NCBI GenBank assembly: GCA_017304655.1
Contig: JAFKLY010000004.1
Location: forward strand, 248,001-312,000
Reading direction: 5' to 3'
Length of the DNA: 64,000 nt
From: Sphingomonas sp.
GTDB taxonomy: Bacteria > Pseudomonadota > Alphaproteobacteria > Sphingomonadales > Sphingomonadaceae
Part shown: positions 18,300 to 27,084 of the stretch, one piece after another
Layout of the letters: each line of letters begins with the position of its first letter
Numbering within the stretch: position 1 is the first letter of the stretch
Program-made: the position numbers and the translations under genes
The notes under the pieces: model-generated
Database searches by the model: none
Told to the model about the DNA's origin: nothing
Seen by the model: only the letters and a program-made list of their open reading frames with translations

Positions 18300-19676
18300 A
18301 TGGCTGATCCGGTCATCCTCTGGTTCCGGCGCGATCTGCGCCTTGCCGATCAGGCCGCGCTGCTGGCGGCCTGCGCGCAGGGGCCGGTGATCCCGGTCTA
18401 TGTGCTGGATGACGAGACGCCCCGGCATCGGCGCATGGGCGCCGCCTCGCGTTGGTGGCTGCATCACAGCCTTGCCAGTCTGGACGCTGACCTGCGCAAG
18501 CGCGGATCGCGACTGATCCTGCGCCGTGGCAAGGTCGAGGACGTGCTCACGGCTCTCGCAGCGGACACCGCCGCCGCCTCCATCCACGCCCTGCATCATT
18601 ATGAGCCGTGGTGGCGCAATGCCGAGGCTGCGATCGGCAAACGGGTCCCCCTCACGCTTCATGACGGCAACTATCTCAGCCCGCCCGGCGTACTGCGGAC
18701 GGGCGGGGGGCAACCCTATCGGATCTTCACCCCATTCTGGCGCGCACTGCGGGAGATCATGCCGCCACCCGGTCCTGCGGCTGCACCGCAGGTCATTCCG
18801 GCTCCGGTTTCATGGCCCCACAGCGACAGGCTGGAGGATTGGGCGCTGTTGCCGACGGCGCCGGATTGGGCGGACGGCTTCGCGGCGGAATGGACGCCCG
18901 GCGAGACCGGCGCGCTCGGCCGCCTGGACGATTTCGTCGACCGGGCCAGCGCCTATGACGAGGCGCGCAACCTGCCCTCAATCGAAGGCTGTTCCCGCCT
19001 GTCTGCCCACTTGCATTTCGGCGAGATTTCACCGGCGACGATCTGGCATCGGTTCGACGATCCGCAGCGCAAGGCCGATGCCTATCTACGTGAGCTGGCC
19101 TGGCGGGATTATGCGCAGACCGTGATCCTGCAATTGCCGGATTATGGCCGGGTCAACGGGCGCGCTCAGCTCGATGCCCTCGCCTGGCGCGACCTGAATG
19201 ACGCGAAGGGCGACTTTGCCGCCTGGAAGTCCGGCAAGACCGGCTACCCGATTGTCGACGCTGGCATGCGCCAGCTCTGGGCGACGGGGTGGATGCACAA
19301 CCGCGTGCGCATGATTGCCGCCTCCTTCCTCATCAAGCATCTGCTGATTGACTGGCGGCATGGCGAACAATGGTTCTGGGACACGCTGGTCGACGCGGAT
19401 TACGGCAACAATGCCGTCAATTGGCAATGGGTCGCGGGGAGCGGCGTCGATTCGAACATGTTCGTGCGAATCATGGCGCCGCTCAGCCAGTCCGAGAAGT
19501 TCGACGCCGGCGATTATATCCGCCGATGGGTGCCGGAGCTGGCGCATCTGCGCGGCCCCGCAGTCCATGATCCGGACGCCTTTGGATGCCGGCCGAAGGA
19601 TTATCCGACGAAGATCATTGAACATCGCGCGGGGCGTGAGCGCGCGCTCGCGGCTTTTGCGACGCTCAATGGCTGA
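18300..19676 (+). CDS. phrB: Deoxyribodipyrimidine photolyase
   Basis: Light-driven repair of cyclobutane pyrimidine dimers. 458 residues with the N-terminal antenna-binding Rossmann domain (ILWFRRDLRLADQAAL) and the C-terminal FAD domain: RELAWRDYAQTV, the signature TGYPIVDAGMRQLWATGWMH, NRVRMIAASFLIKHLLIDWR and VNWQWVAGSGVDSN. The residues around NWQWVAGSGVD match CPD class I photolyases rather than cryptochromes. It starts 9 bp after the DUF457 gene. Confidence 0.95.
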   Translation: MADPVILWFRRDLRLADQAALLAACAQGPVIPVYVLDDETPRHRRMGAASRWWLHHSLASLDADLRKRGSRLILRRGKVEDVLTALAADTAAASIHALHHYEPWWRNAEAAIGKRVPLTLHDGNYLSPPGVLRTGGGQPYRIFTPFWRALREIMPPPGPAAAPQVIPAPVSWPHSDRLEDWALLPTAPDWADGFAAEWTPGETGALGRLDDFVDRASAYDEARNLPSIEGCSRLSAHLHFGEISPATIWHRFDDPQRKADAYLRELAWRDYAQTVILQLPDYGRVNGRAQLDALAWRDLNDAKGDFAAWKSGKTGYPIVDAGMRQLWATGWMHNRVRMIAASFLIKHLLIDWRHGEQWFWDTLVDADYGNNAVNWQWVAGSGVDSNMFVRIMAPLSQSEKFDAGDYIRRWVPELAHLRGPAVHDPDAFGCRPKDYPTKIIEHRAGRERALAAFATLNG

Positions 19677-19728
19677 CGAGGCGGGCTTGCCAATTGTGTT
19701 TTCCGTTCTTTTGGAGCCATAACGCCTC

Positions 19729-21003
19729 ATGACCCTCCACAATCCGCGAGCGGCTCGCCAGCGCGCTTTTCTGCGCCGGGCCGGCGCGCGGGTCGGGCGC
19801 GGCGCCTGGCGGGGCGTGCCTGTCGGTTTGTTCACGCCCGTCTTGAACCGGGTGGACAGGGGATTGATCGCCGGATCGCTCGAACTGCACCTGCCGGATG
19901 GCTCCGTGCGGTTGCTCGGCGGAAGGGAACCGGGCTTTTCCGCCGTCGTGCATCTCACGAGCGTGCGTGCGCTGGTGCGACTCATGACCGCGGGATCGAC
20001 GGGCTGGTATCGGGCCTGGGCATCGGGCGACTGGTCCAGTCCCGATCCTGTCGCGCTCTTCGCGCTTTTCGGCGCCAATGCCCGCTCGCTTGGCTCGGCG
20101 GCGCGCTCGTCCGGTCTGCCGCGCCTCATCGGCAAGCTCAAGCTGGCCCGGCGGCACAACAGCCGCAAGGGTGCGCGCCGCAACATCGCCGAGCATTATG
20201 ACCTCGGCAACGATTTCTACAGCCTGTGGCTGGACGAAACGCTGACCTATTCGAGCGCGATGCCGGCGCATCCCAATGAGCGGATGGAAACGGCGCAGCT
20301 GCGCAAGATCGATCAGCTTTTGGACCGGCTTAGCCTCAAGCCGGGCTACCGGCTGCTTGAGATTGGCTGTGGCTGGGGGAGCCTTGCGCAGCGTGCGCTC
20401 GAACGGGCGCCCGTACATTATGTCGGCCTCACGCTCTCCAGCGAGCAGCGCGCGCATGTCCTTTCCCTCCCTGCGATCCAGGCGGTCGCTCCGCGCGCCG
20501 ACGTGCTGCTGCAGGACTATCGGGACACTCAGGGGACCTTCGATGCCATTGCCAGCGTCGAGATGGTCGAGGCCGTGGGGCAGCGCTACTGGCCGGTCTA
20601 TCTGGAGACGATCGCCCGGCTGCTGCGCCCCGGCGGACACGCCGCGATCCAGTTCATCAGCATCGATGACGCGGTCTTTCCAGCCTATGCCAGCCGCGCC
20701 GACTTCATCCAGCGCTATGTTTTTCCCGGCGGCTGCCTGATCTCGGAGCGCCGCTTCCGCGCCCTCGCAGAGCTGTCCGGGCTGGAATGGCGCGACCAGA
20801 CGCGCTTCGGACTCGATTATGCCTGGACCCTGCGCAAGTGGCGCGAGCGGTTTGACGCCGTCGTGGAAGCCGGCCTTTTGCCGTCCCGGTTCGATGCGCG
20901 ATTTGTCGATCTGTGGCGCTATTATCTCATGTACTGCGAGGGCGGTTTCCTTGGCCGCAGCATCGACGTGGCTCAGGTCACGCTGGTCAAGCCGGAGGCA
21001 TAG
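19729..21003 (+). CDS. Cyclopropane-fatty-acyl-phospholipid synthase family methyltransferase
   Basis: SAM-dependent methyltransferase of 424 residues. It has the Cfa layout: an N-terminal lipid-associated region, NIAEHYDLGNDFYSLWLDET and LTYSSAM, SAM motif I LLEIGCGWGSLAQRALE, then FDAIASVEMVEAVG and the C-terminal YVFPGGCLISERRF. Likely activity is methylation of unsaturated phospholipid acyl chains at the membrane surface, but related enzymes in operons with photolyases or flavoproteins may make other modified lipids. It follows the photolyase by 52 bp. Its 3' end overlaps the convergent patatin-like gene by 17 bp. Confidence 0.9.
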   Translation: MTLHNPRAARQRAFLRRAGARVGRGAWRGVPVGLFTPVLNRVDRGLIAGSLELHLPDGSVRLLGGREPGFSAVVHLTSVRALVRLMTAGSTGWYRAWASGDWSSPDPVALFALFGANARSLGSAARSSGLPRLIGKLKLARRHNSRKGARRNIAEHYDLGNDFYSLWLDETLTYSSAMPAHPNERMETAQLRKIDQLLDRLSLKPGYRLLEIGCGWGSLAQRALERAPVHYVGLTLSSEQRAHVLSLPAIQAVAPRADVLLQDYRDTQGTFDAIASVEMVEAVGQRYWPVYLETIARLLRPGGHAAIQFISIDDAVFPAYASRADFIQRYVFPGGCLISERRFRALAELSGLEWRDQTRFGLDYAWTLRKWRERFDAVVEAGLLPSRFDARFVDLWRYYLMYCEGGFLGRSIDVAQVTLVKPEA

Positions 21004-23350
21004 CCGCGTCAATTTCTGCGCGTATCTGCGCGATCTGCGCTTCCATCAGCGGCAACCGTCCGGTTTCTTCATCAAGAATGGCGTGAAAGGCGCGGCGTTT
21101 CCAGTCGGCAGTTCGCCCGGCCTCGGTCAGCGGCCCCGGCGGCAAGGTGGAAAGCAGGATGTCGATCAACCGATCCGCGCCATGAAGGCGACCCCACAGA
21201 TAGTCGTTCTCGCGATAGGCCCGGCTGAAAAACGCACCGAAGCTGTTGAACTCGATGCCGCGCAGCGCCGCCGCTGCGCCGCCCTGACGGATGGCAACGG
21301 CGTCCTCCGGTGAAATGCGATCGACCTTGATCGGGTCATATTCGTCCAGCCCCTCACCCTGAAGCAGCGGCAGCGTGGCAATGTCGTAGAAGGGGAAGCC
21401 GAGATAGGCCTTGAGCAGCACGCGCCTGTCTTCCGGCGTCAGTGCCATGGCGGACTGGGCGAAGCGCTGGTCGACCAGCGTATCCAGCGCCTGCATATCC
21501 CGCGCGGCGCCAATGATCGCAATCGCTGCGGCGGGATCGTCGAGCGTGTCGGCGACCCGTCGGCGCGTGGGCTGATTGAACCAGTCCGGCAACTGACGCT
21601 CGGAATAGAGCGCGATCGCTTCGTAGAGCATGTCGAGCATCGCCGAGCGCGGGGCATCGGCCGGCTCGCCACTCTCATTTTGCTCCCGTGTTGCCGACAG
21701 CCGGCGCGTGAGGAAACGCAGGCGCCGGATCCGGAAGGCGACATCATGCGTGCGGTAGAAAGTGATCAGCGCGGCACTGGCACCGTCGGCCGGGCCATCG
21801 CCGACCGAGTCGATGCCTGCAGCGTGCAGCCGGTCACGGAGCTTGTGCCGCATCTGCTCCCGGTCGAGCGGTTGGCTGTCGCCGGCCAGAGCAAGCGCAA
21901 GATCTGCCAGCTCGTCGACAATGCCGGAATATTTGAGATAGCCATAAGCGGGGTAAGCAAATCCCGCTGCCTTTGACGCTTTCTGCTGCAATTTGGCGCG
22001 CCAGCCCGCGATTCGGCGGGGTGTCGGCCAGCTCAGGAAGAGCGTCCGTCCCAATGTGCGATCGACGGTGCGGTCGATCTCCGGGCGCAATGCCTCGACG
22101 ATATGCTGCATCCGGCGGATGCGAGCGGAGCGGGCAGCGATCTCCTCAAGATTGTCCCGGATCGGCTGCTCGCGGGGGATATCGCTGACGGCGCCCAGGA
22201 TTGTGCGGAAGAAGCCGGGGAGGGGACGCGCGCCGGTTGAATCGCGGGGGCCGGGTGAGGTGAGGCGGAAGCCAGCCGCGCTCGGCGTCGGCTCGATATA
22301 GACGAAGCGCCGATCGACAAGGCGCCGCGACGGCCGGTCCTTGAGCGCCTCGATCGCCTGGGCGAAGGGGGCGTTGGCCAGCACCGACCCGTCGATCAGC
22401 ACCGCATCCTGCGCATTGCCGGCAAGGGCGTGCCCCGGCAGGATGCGGCGCAGGAACGCCTCACGCCCCGGCCAGAGACGGCCACGCTTGGCCAGCACCT
22501 CATCCAGCTCTCGCACCGTGAAGGGCGGAAATGCGCCGGGGAAACTGGCCGTTGCGCGCGCCGCGAACACGAGTTCGGCGGGATCGGCGAGGTGACGCGG
22601 ACGGATGCCACGCGCACGGAAGCTGATCGTGAGGCGATGCTCGGTCTCGCTGATCTGCGGCGGACTGTTGAGCCGCAACGTTTCCTGATGGCCGGTAAAG
22701 TCGGTCGCTGTCACAAACAGGTCGAGTGGATGCCCGTTCGGCAGCAGCGGCTCGCCCGCTTCACCAGCGGCCATCGCATCGAAGGCATCGAGCAACAGGC
22801 GCGAGAAGCCCTTGCCGCCAAAAGGGGGCGCGAACCAGCGGGCGCGCACGAAGTTGGAAAGCTTGCGCCGCACTTCCTCCCGCGCTTCGGGCGAGACGGT
22901 AGCGTTCACTGTGTCGCCACGGCGGCGCATGACCAGCCACAGCAGCGGGGCCGCCCAGAATTTGGTGAAGCGGGAGAGCGGTCGTGCGTCGGGATCGAGC
23001 AGGATGTCGGCGTCGGCACAGCTCAGCCACAGATCGGTCAGCGGATCGAGCGACTGTCCGGTCTCGATGGCTTGCGCGAGGAAAACGCCGTTGATCCCGC
23101 CCGCACTCGCGCCGGCAATGATGTCCGGCAGCACGCGCAGCTTGATGGCCGCCTCGTCATGACCGGCCTGAAGGATTTCGCGATAGACCGATTGCGGGCC
23201 GGAGGCAGGCAAAGCGCACACCGGACCGGCGCAGAAATCCTGGCTGGCACGCCCCAGCCGCCAGATTTCCTTGGTGACGCCATGCATGTAGACGGCGAGG
23301 CTCACACCGCCATAGCAGACCAACGCCAGCCTAAGTTCCTTCTCCCGCAT
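20987..23350 (-). CDS. Patatin-like phospholipase family protein (DUF3376 type)
   Basis: Predicted lipid acyl hydrolase of 787 residues. The patatin domain is N-terminal: the oxyanion-type motif VCYGGVSLAVYMHGV, the nucleophile elbow GASAGG with Ser82, and the Asp of the dyad in VLIDGSVLANAPFAQA near residue 318. A long helical C-terminal region (about residue 380 onward) corresponds to the DUF3376 extension of this subfamily. No signal peptide is seen. The gene lies 39 bp downstream of an EEP-family gene on the same strand, so both may form a lipid-degrading operon. Confidence 0.92.
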   Translation of the reverse strand: MREKELRLALVCYGGVSLAVYMHGVTKEIWRLGRASQDFCAGPVCALPASGPQSVYREILQAGHDEAAIKLRVLPDIIAGASAGGINGVFLAQAIETGQSLDPLTDLWLSCADADILLDPDARPLSRFTKFWAAPLLWLVMRRRGDTVNATVSPEAREEVRRKLSNFVRARWFAPPFGGKGFSRLLLDAFDAMAAGEAGEPLLPNGHPLDLFVTATDFTGHQETLRLNSPPQISETEHRLTISFRARGIRPRHLADPAELVFAARATASFPGAFPPFTVRELDEVLAKRGRLWPGREAFLRRILPGHALAGNAQDAVLIDGSVLANAPFAQAIEALKDRPSRRLVDRRFVYIEPTPSAAGFRLTSPGPRDSTGARPLPGFFRTILGAVSDIPREQPIRDNLEEIAARSARIRRMQHIVEALRPEIDRTVDRTLGRTLFLSWPTPRRIAGWRAKLQQKASKAAGFAYPAYGYLKYSGIVDELADLALALAGDSQPLDREQMRHKLRDRLHAAGIDSVGDGPADGASAALITFYRTHDVAFRIRRLRFLTRRLSATREQNESGEPADAPRSAMLDMLYEAIALYSERQLPDWFNQPTRRRVADTLDDPAAAIAIIGAARDMQALDTLVDQRFAQSAMALTPEDRRVLLKAYLGFPFYDIATLPLLQGEGLDEYDPIKVDRISPEDAVAIRQGGAAAALRGIEFNSFGAFFSRAYRENDYLWGRLHGADRLIDILLSTLPPGPLTEAGRTADWKRRAFHAILDEETGRLPLMEAQIAQIRAEIDAAMPPA

Positions 23351-23389
23351 GGGATCAGATTGGCGCGCCGGAGCGAATTTGTCGACCCG

Positions 23390-24109
23390 TCAGGCGTTTG
23401 GCTCGAATTGCGCCCATACCGGCAGATGGTCCGAGGCGCGACGGGCGAGCGCCGTCGCGTGCACGCCGCTGTCGATCAGGGTGAGGCCACCACGCCACAT
23501 GATCCGGTCGAGCTGGGCGACCTGGCGGCGGGCATGGAAGCTGCGACCGCACGGTGCGAAGTCATAGTGCCGCGCGAAATCCTGCAGGCAGCCGCGACGG
23601 CCGGTCCATTCATTGGTGTCGCCCATCAGGATGGTCGCGCCGGCGGGATCCTGCGCATGGAGATGATCGACCTGATGGAGCACGGCTGCGGCCTGCCGCC
23701 GGCGCCAGAGGCCGGAGAGGTCCAGATGCATGCCGACCACACGCAGGCGGCTGCCCTTGAGATCGACCGAAGCGGTCACCGCGCCGCGCGGTTCGAGGCA
23801 GGGCAGGTGCATGACGTCCCCCGCCGCCTCGGCCTGATCTCTCCGGACCAGCAAGGCGTTGCCGTGCCAGCCCATGCTTTCGGTCCGCGTCGGCAAGTCG
23901 ACCGCGCGATAGTCGGAATGGAGCTGGAGCAACCAGTCGGGCAGCACGGCATGGCGTGGGCCAAAGCGCCGGTCGGCCTCCTGCAAAGCGACGATGTCGG
24001 CGTCCAACTCATTGAGAACGTCGATAATCCGCTCTGGCGAGCGACGCCGATCGGTTCCGATGGCCTTGCGGATATTATAGGATGCAACCTTGATCATAGT
24101 CATGTTCAT
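23390..24109 (-). CDS. Endonuclease/exonuclease/phosphatase family protein
   Basis: Metal-dependent phosphodiesterase or phosphatase of 239 residues. Motifs in order: IKVASYNIRKAIGTDRR (Asn), DADIVALQEADRRFG (metal-binding Glu), VVGMHLDLSGLWRR (His), ILMGDTNEW (Asp/Asn) and the final RRASDHLPVWAQF (Asp-His). These are the catalytic residues of the EEP fold. The start is one of three closely spaced ATGs (24109, 24103, 24097); the first has GGGGA upstream. The position before a patatin-like gene suggests lipid head-group cleavage, but this is a guess. Confidence 0.9.
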   Translation of the reverse strand: MNMTMIKVASYNIRKAIGTDRRRSPERIIDVLNELDADIVALQEADRRFGPRHAVLPDWLLQLHSDYRAVDLPTRTESMGWHGNALLVRRDQAEAAGDVMHLPCLEPRGAVTASVDLKGSRLRVVGMHLDLSGLWRRRQAAAVLHQVDHLHAQDPAGATILMGDTNEWTGRRGCLQDFARHYDFAPCGRSFHARRQVAQLDRIMWRGGLTLIDSGVHATALARRASDHLPVWAQFEPNA

Positions 24110-24207
24110 CCGGTCCCCGGAGGCGCATGACAAGCCTATTCGGACGCGGAGCCGCAACGGATCTGCCCGCTGGGGATGTCCGCTCCCGTTTTGAAAGGAG
24201 CGAGAGG

Positions 24208-24648
24208 ATGAAAATTAATCATGGCACGCTCGTGATGGTTGCGGACGGCAGCAAGATGCTGCTGTTCCGCAATGAAGGCGACCCCGCCTATCCACGCCTG
24301 GCACTCGAGGAGCAGGCGAAGCTCGACAATCCGGCCGGACGGGATCAGGCGAGCGATGCGCCAGGGCGCGCCTTTTCGTCCGTCGGCACGGCACGCAGCG
24401 CGGTTGAGCAGACCGATTTCCACCAACAGGCCGAGGACCGATTCGCGGCGGATGCCGTCGCGTTGCTCAATGCCCGCGCGCTCGCCGGCGACTATGAGCG
24501 GCTCATCATCGTGGCGCCACCCCACATGCTTGGGGAAATGCGCAAACACTATCACAAGGCACTGGAGGAGCGGCTCGTCGGCGAGATTGCCAAGGACCTG
24601 ACCGGCCACCACCCTCCCGAGATCGAGAAAGCGATCAGCGACTATTGA
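24208..24648 (+). CDS. Host attachment family protein
   Basis: Protein of 146 residues in the family named after an Agrobacterium attachment protein. It has the typical N-terminus KINHGTLVMVADGSKMLLFR, the Pro-rich/acidic middle, and the C-terminal YERLIIVAPPHMLGEMRKHY and VGEIAKDLTGHHPPEIEKAI. The fold resembles release-factor-like domains; the biochemical role is not established. The ATG at 24208 is selected for its strong upstream GGAG/AGAGG and because the family begins here; an in-frame start at 24127 would give an unrelated leader. It is divergent from the EEP gene and 57 bp before radA. Confidence 0.88.
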   Translation: MKINHGTLVMVADGSKMLLFRNEGDPAYPRLALEEQAKLDNPAGRDQASDAPGRAFSSVGTARSAVEQTDFHQQAEDRFAADAVALLNARALAGDYERLIIVAPPHMLGEMRKHYHKALEERLVGEIAKDLTGHHPPEIEKAISDY

Positions 24649-24705
24649 GAGACCTCTGCCGTCACTTGCCCCTTTCGTTCCCTCTTCGTTCTGGTATGAG
24701 GGCGC

Positions 24706-26073
24706 ATGGTCAAAGTGAAGCGCCGGTTCGTCTGTCAGGCCTGCGGGTCGCTTGCCTCCCGTTGGCAGGGGCAATGCGACGACTGCGGGGAATGGAACAC
24801 CCTCGTCGAGGAGGCCGCGCCGACGACCTTCTCGGCCAAGCATGACCTGCAGGAAGGCGGCCGGGCGATCACACTGATCGGGCTCGACAGCGACATTGCC
24901 TTGCCCGAGCGCATGGGCACAGGGCTGGCAGAATTCGACAGGGCGCTTGGCGGTGGGCTGGTGCCCGGCTCCGCGACGCTGATCGGTGGCGATCCGGGCA
25001 TCGGCAAGTCCACGCTGCTGCTTCAGGCCGCTGCGGCCCTGGCACGGGCCGGGCGCAGCGTCGCTTATGTGAGCGGCGAGGAAGCGGCCGATCAGGTGCG
25101 CCTGCGCGCCCGCCGGCTGGGGCTGGGCGACGCGCCGGTGCAACTCGCCAGCGCCACCTCGGTGCGCGATATCCTGACCACGCTGCGGCACGGGCAGGGG
25201 CCTGACCTGCTGGTCATCGATTCGATCCAGACCATGCACAGCGACATGATCGAGGGCGCGCCAGGCACGGTGAGCCAGGTGCGGGCAAGTGCGCAGGAAC
25301 TGATCCGCTTCGCCAAGAAGGGCGGCACGGCACTCATCCTCGTCGGCCATGTCACCAAGGACGGGACGATCGCCGGCCCCCGCGTGCTGGAACATATGGT
25401 CGATACGGTGCTGAGCTTCGAGGGCGAACGCAGCCATCAGTATCGCATCCTGCGGGCCATCAAGAACCGTTTCGGCGGCACGGACGAGATCGGCGTGTTC
25501 GCGATGGCGGAGGAAGGACTGACGGAAGTCGGCAATCCGTCCGCGCTCTTCCTGACCGAGCGCGACGAGCGGATCGCTGGAGCCGCCGTCTTCCCTGCGC
25601 TGGAAGGCACGCGCCCCGTGCTGGTGGAAATTCAGGCGCTGACCGTCCGCCTCGCCAGTGGCGCGACGCCGCGCCGGGCCGTGGTCGGATGGGACAGCGG
25701 CCGCCTCGCCATGGTTTTGGCCGTGCTTGAGGCGCGTTGCGGGCTCAGCTTTTCCGCCTGCGAGGTCTATCTCAACGTCGCCGGCGGCTATCGCCTTCAG
25801 GACCCGGCAGCCGACCTTGCCGTGGCGGGTGCCCTCATTTCAGCACTGACCGAACGGCCGGTGCCGAAAGACGCCGTTTTGCTCGGCGAAATCGCGCTTT
25901 CCGGCGAAGTCCGGCCCGTCGCCCATGCCGCGCTGCGCCTGCGCGAATCGGCCAAGCTTGGCTTCTCACGCGCCCTGCTGCCGGCCGCCAGCGCCAAGCA
26001 GGCGGCAGGGCTGACGACGTCCGGTTTCGCGCGACTTGCCGATCTGGTTGACCATATGCTTGGGCGGGACTAG
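24706..26073 (+). CDS. radA: DNA repair protein RadA
   Basis: RecA-related helicase that promotes branch migration during recombination repair. 455 residues. Order: C4 zinc finger (CQACGSLASRWQGQCDDCGE), RecA-like core with Walker A GGDPGIGKSTLL, Walker B DLLVIDSIQTM, the RadA-specific KNRFG motif, and a C-terminal Lon-protease-like domain (ALTERPVPKDAVLLGEIALS). GAGGG precedes the ATG. It is followed after 10 bp by cvpA. Confidence 0.97.
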   Translation: MVKVKRRFVCQACGSLASRWQGQCDDCGEWNTLVEEAAPTTFSAKHDLQEGGRAITLIGLDSDIALPERMGTGLAEFDRALGGGLVPGSATLIGGDPGIGKSTLLLQAAAALARAGRSVAYVSGEEAADQVRLRARRLGLGDAPVQLASATSVRDILTTLRHGQGPDLLVIDSIQTMHSDMIEGAPGTVSQVRASAQELIRFAKKGGTALILVGHVTKDGTIAGPRVLEHMVDTVLSFEGERSHQYRILRAIKNRFGGTDEIGVFAMAEEGLTEVGNPSALFLTERDERIAGAAVFPALEGTRPVLVEIQALTVRLASGATPRRAVVGWDSGRLAMVLAVLEARCGLSFSACEVYLNVAGGYRLQDPAADLAVAGALISALTERPVPKDAVLLGEIALSGEVRPVAHAALRLRESAKLGFSRALLPAASAKQAAGLTTSGFARLADLVDHMLGRD

Positions 26074-26083
26074 CCAGCGGGGC

Positions 26084-26644
26084 ATGACCGCTCTCGACAT
26101 CGCAGTCCTTCTCCTCGTCGGTGGCCTCGGCATTCGCGGGTTCATCGCCGGTTTCGTCACGGAATCGCTGGCGCTGGCCGCGCTGGTCGCCGGCATCATT
26201 GCCGTGCGGCTGTTCCATGCGCCCGCGACCAGCATGTTCGCCGGTTTTGTCGGTTCGGACTATGGCGGAGCGCTCATCGCCTTCGTGCTGGTGTTCGGTC
26301 TGGTCTATGGCCTGGGCAAGTATCTCGCTTCCTATGTCGGCGGACGGACCAAGGGATCGGCGCTCGGCATGATCGACCGGCTGCTGGGCTTCGGGTTCGG
26401 CGCGGTGAAGGGCCTGCTCGTGGCCACCATCGGCTTCGTGCTGTTCACCATCGTTTATGACGCGCTCTACGGGGTCGATACCAACCGTCCCGACTGGATG
26501 CGCCTTTCGCGCTCCTATCCGCTTTTGCGCGCAAGCGGATCGGCCATGAGCCAGTGGGTAGCGGAGAACAGTGCTCAGGGCGGACTGCTCGGATCTGGCG
26601 AGAGTGACGTGCACAATGTCGCCGTCGCGGACGATGCGCTGTGA
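26084..26644 (+). CDS. cvpA: CvpA family membrane protein
   Basis: Inner-membrane protein of 186 residues in the CvpA (colicin V production) family. Four hydrophobic segments are visible, starting with TALDIAVLLLVGGLGIRGFI and ending with KGLLVATIGFVLFTIVYDAL; the conserved GSALGMIDRLLGFGFGAVKG lies between segments three and four. A soluble C-terminal tail of about 50 residues follows. The start at 26084 is 10 bp after radA. Its stop overlaps the GTG of the next gene. Linked in other bacteria to envelope stability; exact function unknown. Confidence 0.92.
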   Translation: MTALDIAVLLLVGGLGIRGFIAGFVTESLALAALVAGIIAVRLFHAPATSMFAGFVGSDYGGALIAFVLVFGLVYGLGKYLASYVGGRTKGSALGMIDRLLGFGFGAVKGLLVATIGFVLFTIVYDALYGVDTNRPDWMRLSRSYPLLRASGSAMSQWVAENSAQGGLLGSGESDVHNVAVADDAL

Positions 26645-27084
26645 GTGCGACGCTCTACAGCATGGACGTGCTCCGGCTTGCGGCGGCCGTTGCGGACTAC
26701 CCACCGCTGGCTGATCCCGACACAATCGAGGAGCGGCGCTCGCCGACCTGCGGCAGTCGCATGGCCGTCTCGCTCAAACTGGATGACGAGGGGCAGGTGG
26801 CGGCGATCGGTCTCGATGCCAAGGCCTGCGCGCTGGGGCAGGCTGCTGCTGCAATCTTCGCGCGCGGCGCACTCGGTGCGGACCGTGCGACCATTGCCGC
26901 AGCAAGTAACGCCTGGCGGGCCTATCTCGCCGGCGAGACCGAAACGCTGCCCGACTGGCCGGACCTTCATCTGCTGGCTGCAGGTCGCGACTATCCGGCG
27001 CGCCATCCCTCGATGCGCCTCGCTTTCGAGGCTGCTGCCGCAGCCATCGAACGGGTGGGAACTCCCAGGCAAGCGCATGGCTGA
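26641..27084 (+). CDS. IscU/NifU-like iron-sulphur scaffold protein, atypical
   Basis: 147 residues, GTG start overlapping the cvpA stop. Two family blocks are recognisable: RRSPTCGSRMAVSLKLDDEG (Cys37) and IGLDAKACALGQAAAAIFAR (Cys63). The metal-coordinating Asp that follows the first Cys in typical SufU/IscU (CGD) is Ser here. The third conserved Cys is absent: the corresponding C-terminal segment reads YPARHPSMRLAFEA. It may therefore not assemble clusters in the standard manner. It overlaps the downstream antiporter gene by 8 bp. Confidence 0.8.
   Translation: MSATLYSMDVLRLAAAVADYPPLADPDTIEERRSPTCGSRMAVSLKLDDEGQVAAIGLDAKACALGQAAAAIFARGALGADRATIAAASNAWRAYLAGETETLPDWPDLHLLAAGRDYPARHPSMRLAFEAAAAAIERVGTPRQAHG

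Noticed and set aside
22430..24130. 566-residue plus-strand frame opposite patatin and EEP genes
   Set aside because: Overlaps two well-supported minus-strand genes and has no family motif.
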